The position numbers and the translations under genes are program-made. DNA of 64,000 bases. Origin: Siphonodentalium dalli. Lineage: Eukaryota > Mollusca > Scaphopoda > Gadilida > Siphonodentaliidae. Below, piece after piece: positions 58,758 through 64,000 of this stretch; the first letter of the stretch is position 1; the number at the start of each line of letters is the position of its first letter. The notes below the pieces were generated by a model. That model did not search any database. It saw only the letters and a list, made by a program, of their open reading frames with translations, and was not told the origin of the DNA. The stretch spans positions 132,079,282 to 132,143,281 of the forward strand of contig CP136062.1 of NCBI GenBank assembly GCA_032622095.1, given 5' to 3'.

Positions 58758-59882
58758 TTAACTCGTTTAGTACGGGAAACGGATATATCCGTTTCCCAAA
58801 ACATTACCTACAGGACGGGAAACGTATATATCCGTTTCCCACTTGATGCACTTGTTATCAGCGAATGAATCTTTTATAATTAAATGTTGTTGCGCATAGT
58901 ATCATGTATTCAGTATAGGCCGATCACTCACTGAGGGGTCCATGAAGATGTAACCTATTTTTGGCATCACGTGGGGGTCGCGTGCCGTGATTCGTGACGT
59001 CATTGTTCCAAAATGGCGGCGCCCAGTAGCCTAAGCCGTAGACAATGTTTTCGGTTGGCAATCACCATGGCAGGTGAATCTTGACCCCTTCAGCAGAAGG
59101 AACAAGAAGCGAGAGTAATTTAAGTATATTCCTGGATCCAATTTTTTTGAAATTAATTACATTTGAATAAAAATGTCGCATGCAGACATATCGTATAGCG
59201 AAATTACAGCCCCCAAACGCATTATTTTCCGAAAATCGGTTGCCATGTCAACCGATCGCAATTTGGTGGTATCTACTCAAACAAACTTTTTTGGAAGATT
59301 TATAGATCACGGATGATCACCCATATATTACGAGCTGTCACGTGGAGAATTCTGTCATGACAAATGGTCTGACCCGGCATTAAATTAACGCATACAGTGC
59401 TGTAAAATTATATGAAAGAAAGCATTTTAACGTTAGAAAACGGGGGTTTGGTGGCCATTTTGAATGGCGCCCTCTGTCGGTGGTGGGTGATTTTTGAGCA
59501 AGGCTAGTTCCAGATGTTGGCAAAATATTCCTGGATCATTTAACTTTGGAAATCATTTATATTTGATTCAAAATGTCGCAAAGGTATCGTCATATAGCGA
59601 AATTACAGCCCCGAACGCATACATTTCCGAAGATATGTTGCTATGGTAACCGGTCGCAATTTGGTGGTATCTACCCAAAATTTCTAGAAAATTTATAGAC
59701 TACGAATGATCACTCATATTGTATGAGTTGTCACGCGGCGAATTTTACCATGGCAAATGGTCTGACCCAACATTCAATAAACGCATAAATTGCTATAAAA
59801 TTATATAAAAGTGAGCATTTCTGCAAACAATCTCGTCTGTGAGGAATGTTTTCTCAAAAGAATCAAGTCCCAAACGAGTTAA
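58758..59882. mobile_element. TTAACTCGTTT element with internal duplication and palindromes
   Basis: TTAACTCGTTTAGTACGGG at the left and CCCAAACGAGTTAA at the right, 1.1 kb. Near the left end is a perfect 24-nt palindrome centred on gatatatc (gggaaacgg arms) and a second imperfect one. A block around aaaatgtcgca...cgcaatttggtggtatctac occurs twice, about 400 bp apart. No coding frame. Confidence 0.7.
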
Positions 59883-60059
59883 CCAAAGCAGAATTATGGG
59901 AAATTTTTCAGGAGAGAGCTTTCCGATAAATGGCAACAAGCCATATTTCCGACCGAGAGCTTTCCGATGAATGGCAGCAAGCCATATTTCGGACTAAATC
60001 CTGAAAATTTCCCATAATTCTGCTGTGGTTTAGGGGTTGATTATTTAGACATTACTGTA
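59883..60059. mobile_element. Family A MITE, copy 10, left end missing
   Basis: It begins at ccaaagcagaattatggg, directly at the TTAA end of the preceding element, and runs to the right terminus CATTACTG-TA. The gagagctttccgat motif is duplicated inside. Confidence 0.75.
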
Positions 60060-60200
60060 ACTACTGAAAACCAGATTTGGGATCAAACCACATTCAAGTG
60101 ATTACAGTATGTGAACATGGTTTATATGATATCCATGCATTGATGCTGGCTTTATAGCAACTTCAAAAATGCTTCATTCTGTTTGAGAGACTACCTAGAG

Positions 60201-60330
60201 TACAGTAATGCCCTAAGTAATCGACTCCTTAAACACAGCAGAATTATGGGTAACTTTTCAGGATTTAGTCGGAAATATGGCTTGTTGCCATTCATCGGAA
60301 AGCTCTCCCCGAAAGCTCAAGCCATATTTC
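60201..60330. mobile_element. Family A MITE, copy 11, right arm missing
   Basis: TA-CAGTAATGCCCTAAGTAAT through ccattcatcggaaagctctc, then only fragments (gaaagctc, aagccatatttc) of the right arm. Confidence 0.75.
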
Positions 60331-60899
60331 TGTGTACATTGGCATTGCTTAATCTTTTTTAAGATTTTATGACAAGATGAGACATTCAGTGCTGCAAAAC
60401 TTTGCTGTAAATCCTATTCAATGTATGATTCATAGCATTAACATTATAAGTCTATGGTGACGTCTACTTCTCTCAATTTAGTTAATGGAATTAAAAACAG
60501 CACCTTTAATTGTATGGCCAATGTAGTGGGGGAGGGGAGGCGAGATATATCATAACTTCTCTCGGACAGAAAATAGAGAGTTTGCTGAATATCAGACTAT
60601 TCCAAGTTGCATGGAACCTGGGTTCTCAGCCACACCCATATATCATGGATGCACATATTTAAAAAAAAAACAACACTGGTATGAATGTGCTTTTATTACC
60701 ATACAAAATATATCTAGAATATTTCTGCATGAAATTCCTGAGCCCTCTTTATTATTTCCTTGGTAGGTGCTGGACTGAACCCCAAAATTTCTTCCTGTTT
60801 TTGTCTATCACCATAGATGCTTCATATTTGTGTATTTATTTCTGCGTATTTTCAGTTTTAATTATTAATTGAATACATATTCATCATTTATGTGAATGT

Positions 60900-61490
60900 T
60901 AGTTATACCTCCTTTAAAAAAAAAAAGGGGGAGTTATACTGTTTTGCACCTGTCCATCCATCCGTTCGTGCATACGTCCGTCCGATGTCTGTTCATGTCA
61001 TAATCTCAATGAGATTTGGTATGGATGTTCACTACTATCAGGACATTAAATAGAGGATTCAATCGTTTTGTTTGGATTTTCCATTCTATTCCATTTTCCA
61101 TCTTTGGAAATGTTGGCTTTTTGATCCATCTGATTGTCTGTTAATGTCATAACTTCAGCAGTTGTGCTGGGATCTCCATGAAATTAGGTATGGATGTTCA
61201 CGACTATGAGGACATTCAATAGATGGGTTCCAACGTTTTGTTCGAATTTTCCATTCTAGAGTTATGCATCTTTGTTTATCTGGAAATATATGTTGGCTTT
61301 TTAGTTCGTCCGATGTCTGTTCAGGTCATAACATGAAATTTTGTATGGACGTTCTCTACTATAGGGACATTCAATAGAGGATTGAATTTTTTTGGTCTGG
61401 TTTTCCATTCCAATAAAATTGACGATGTGATATGGCCTAGAGCCTGCTAGCAATGCTAAACCCCAATCAACCAGACCACTAATTCGATAC
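60900..61490 (+). repeat. Microsatellite-headed core repeat, three units
   Basis: A cctcc...a-run...gggggag hairpin head is followed by tccatccatccgttcg and three cores containing gatgtctgttca(t/g)gtcataa and 'gtatggatgttcac(t/g)acta' near 60990, 61130 and 61310. Helentron/pearl-like layout; no 3' terminus before the A copy at 61498. Confidence 0.5.
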
Positions 61491-61497
61491 AGTAATG

Positions 61498-61704
61498 CCC
61501 TAAATAATCGATTCCGTAACCACAGCAGAATTATGGGTAATTTTTCAGGATTTAGTCGGAAATATGGCTTGTTGCCATTCATCGGAAAGCTCTCACTAAT
61601 ATCTTTCCGATGAATGGCAACAAGCCATATTTCCGACTAAATCTTGAAAAATTACCCATAATTCCGCTGTGGTTAAGGAGTCGATTATTTAGGGCATTAC
61701 TGTA
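61498..61704. mobile_element. Family A MITE, copy 12
   Basis: 207-bp near-perfect palindrome, TA-CAGTAATGCCC to GGGCATTACTG-TA. Confidence 0.85.
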
Positions 61705-61767
61705 CATTATTCTGCAACATGAAAGTGGGCTATCACATCATTATTTCTGAAATTTTAAGTTGCATGT

Positions 61768-62032
61768 TTAACCCTTTCATGACTGGAGCTGCACGGGTGC
61801 AGCATTAAAAGATAATGTGCCAATGCATTCACTTATATATGAGAGTCTCCCATAGGGAGCCTCGCATATATAAGAGAATGCACTGGCTTACAAGGACAAG
61901 GTAAATATTATAAGGCCAATGCATTCTCTTATATATGCGAGACTCCCTAACGGAGACTCGTATATATAAGAGAATGCATTGGCACAGGGTTTTTGCTAAC
62001 TTTCAGGAAGCTCCAGTCATGATCAGGGTTAA
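61768..62032. mobile_element. Family B MITE, copy 14, reverse orientation
   Basis: TTAACCCTTTCATGACTGGA to CCAGTCATGATCAGGGTTAA with two complete hairpins. Confidence 0.85.
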
Positions 62033-63040
62033 AGCTTGTTGTTGAGTGAAAGGAATAATTGATTTATCTGCTGAAGTCACTTCTGTTTCTAAGTATTTCT
62101 ATAATTGTAGATTTCTCGATGTTTCTTTTACTAAAAACAGTGATTTTATAAAATTTTAGTTGATTCTCATTTAAATGTTGAGAAATTTATAATATTCATG
62201 GATAGGAGTTATATCAATACTAGTGACACTTTATTGTATATTTTCAATTCAATTATTTAGTAAACTCTTTAATGTGTTCTGTTCCAATATACATAATCAT
62301 TGTTCGTGTTTCTAATACTCTTCTTTGAATTTGATATTTGTTTTCAGCAACTAAATATTGAAATCCAGGATATAGCTGGGGGATTTCGAATGCTAGGGGT
62401 TTCAACCTATGAGAGAATTCCACTCCCTGAAATTCTTACTTATGAAAATTCTACTTGGACATTCCTCCATCCCGACTATTGAATTGGAACTTGAAACTTT
62501 CTAATTTGAGTAACTTTTAGAAAAATCCAGTCATAATCATCTACTTAGTATTTGGATTTTTGGTCTTGAAATTCAGAATTAAAAACTTAAATATATACAA
62601 TTTTTGTGGTTATGACCCTTAACTTTTAAAATGTTTTTGTCACCATTTTGAGGGGGTGAGATATCTCACTGCTTGTTACTGCATCCCTGGTTGCAACTTA
62701 ATGCTGAAACACTGTTTCAATATGCATTTTTGTAGTGTAAATGAGACAATTCTGAAATCGCATAAAAATTCCAAAATAGAAAAGGGTGAACATAATAAGT
62801 TGATGAGATGTGCTGAACTTGTGCAAGTATAATGTGGGAAATTGATTGATTCTTGATTTCTTTGTTTTGTGTCCGATAATAACCTGAGCAGTCGATAAAA
62901 TATATATTTTACAGCCGTTCCCTTATCAAAACATTGCTCAGGATTAGCATGGTCACAGGATCATCGTGATACCAATTTATTGTTGATCCAAATCCATTAT
63001 TTTGATGGTACTGTGATGCTACTGTCATACTACATAAATA
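62033..63040. other. Intron without recognised elements
   Basis: AT-rich. The frame 62300-62482 follows a usable acceptor (tttgttttcag at 62348) but fits no phase left by earlier exons and has no donor, so it was not called. Confidence 0.4.
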
Positions 63041-63283
63041 TACAGTAATGCCCTAAATAATGGACTACTTAACCATAGCAGAATTATGGGTAATTTTCAG
63101 GATTTAGTCGGAAATATGGCTTGTTGCCATTCATCGGAAAGCTCTCACTTTTGCCATTCATCGGAAAGCTCTCAATGAGAGCTTTCCGATGAATGGCAAC
63201 AAGCCATATTTCCGACTAAATCCTGAAAAATTACCCATAATTCTGCTATGGTTAAGGAGTCGATTGTTTAGGGCATTACTATA
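63041..63283. mobile_element. Family A MITE, copy 13
   Basis: TA-CAGTAATGCCC to GGGCATTACTA-TA. The ttgccattcatcggaaagct segment is duplicated near the centre, making this the longest unfilled A copy (243 bp). Confidence 0.85.
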
Positions 63284-63305
63284 GATGATATCATTTATTC
63301 TGATA

Positions 63306-63567
63306 TTAACCGTTTCTTTACTAAGTTCTGAGAATCTCCCATCATTTATAAAGAGATGCATTTGAGTGGTTCATTATTCATCTGGACGGTTGTTCAGGAA
63401 ATATAAGCAGAAGACAGACGAACAGACAATACAATTGCTGAAGGTTTACTATTCATTAGTAGGAAATGTTCAGATAATAAGTTCATCTGGCCATTTGATG
63501 AACTTGTGATCTGAACATTTTCTAAGATAACTACTTGTCAATGAGTCTTTAGTAAAGAAAGGGTTAC
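63306..63567. mobile_element. Family C MITE, copy 6
   Basis: TTAACCGTTTCTTTACTAAG to AGTAAAGAAAGGGTTAC with the central gttcatctggcc/ccatttgatgaac inverted pair. Confidence 0.8.
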
Positions 63568-63632
63568 ACTAATTTCTCGTATGAAATTCTATGTTGATTT
63601 TGTGAAAAAAATAATGTGCTTCCTTCCTTCAG

Positions 63633-63727
63633 TGTTTAATTTTTTAAAAGATAATTTCCTAAATGTTTGTCTGAAGACACCAAATGATGAAGAGCTCATC
63701 TCATCACTGATAAACAAGCGAGAATGA
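63633..63727 (+). CDS. Possible alternative terminal exon with stop
   Basis: Follows a strong pyrimidine acceptor (cttccttccttcag). In the phase left by 57820 it reads FNFLKDNFLNVCLKTPNDEE then LISSLINKRE and TGA. If real it would end the protein without the C-terminal zinc domain. It may equally be intron noise, since no homology was recognised. Confidence 0.2.
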
Positions 63728-64000
63728 TTCTACCAACGAGAGTCACTTTATTTAATTTATGTGAAAGCATGGCATTATATGCTGGAAATTTTTATACAAA
63801 ATTTATTGAAATATCTGCATTGAGCAAATTTATGTTCGCTGTGAACCACAACAGTATTTCAATTCGGTGCATACATTGCTTTGAAATTGAATTACAGCAC
63901 AATAACACTAAGGTGTTCCGACGGCTGCGATGTGTTCGTTACAGTGTATCCGTTAACAGAATGGAGATATTCTGTTTTTATGGTATGTGCCATGAGGTTT

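Noticed and set aside
62300-62482. 60-codon frame after a tttgttttcag acceptor
   Set aside because: The only open frame needs phase 0 entry, which no upstream exon supplies, and it has no donor.

Overview
This window is intronic and exonic DNA of an animal, most likely a marine invertebrate. Molluscs fit best, because several repeats look like the oyster 'pearl' and Helentron-type elements: CCGT/TCTG microsatellites followed by tandem cores of about 120-180 bp. That taxon call is inference from repeat style. The DNA is AT-rich, the exons are short with clean GT-AG borders, and no bacterial-style gene is present.

One host gene runs left to right through the window: an orthologue of WDR59, the WD-repeat/RWD subunit of GATOR2, which relays amino-acid status to mTORC1. 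I assembled 19 well-supported exons (861-34987, 2136 nt, 712 codons with every splice phase matching). They cover most of the beta-propeller, the low-complexity linker, the RWD domain, the PFPRTSGARFC block and the alpha-solenoid-like region ending near DVQTLAMLCCIF. Four more exons (43089-57820) continue in phase but fall in a fast-evolving linker, so confidence drops from one to the next. The start codon and first blade lie left of the window. The C-terminal zinc/RING-like domain was not found and should lie to the right.

Everything else is intron filled with non-autonomous transposons. (A) Thirteen near-perfect palindromic MITEs with TA-CAGTAATGCCC ends, ten of them beyond 37 kb. (B) About fourteen TTAACCCTT...AAGGGTTAA elements built from two hairpins. 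(C) A second TTAACCCTTTC family. (D, G and others) hAT-like elements with 7-8 bp target duplications, several nested two or three deep, two of them carrying decayed transposase pieces. (K) TTAA elements with TTAAAGATGC ends. (E) A ten-unit, 161-bp tandem array at 12.5-14.15 kb with a three-unit higher-order period. (F) Three Helitron-like elements joined head to tail at 18.5-20.4 kb.

By region: 0-8.5 kb holds WD-repeat exons with D, B and A copies between them. 8.5-11.8 kb is a three-level transposon nest. 12-18 kb is the 161-bp array, a Helentron-like element split by a hAT, and an intact-ended hAT. 18-35 kb holds the linker, RWD and helical-region exons. 35-64 kb is mostly MITE-rich intron with sparse exons. 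No rRNA, convincing tRNA, CRISPR or operon structure was seen.
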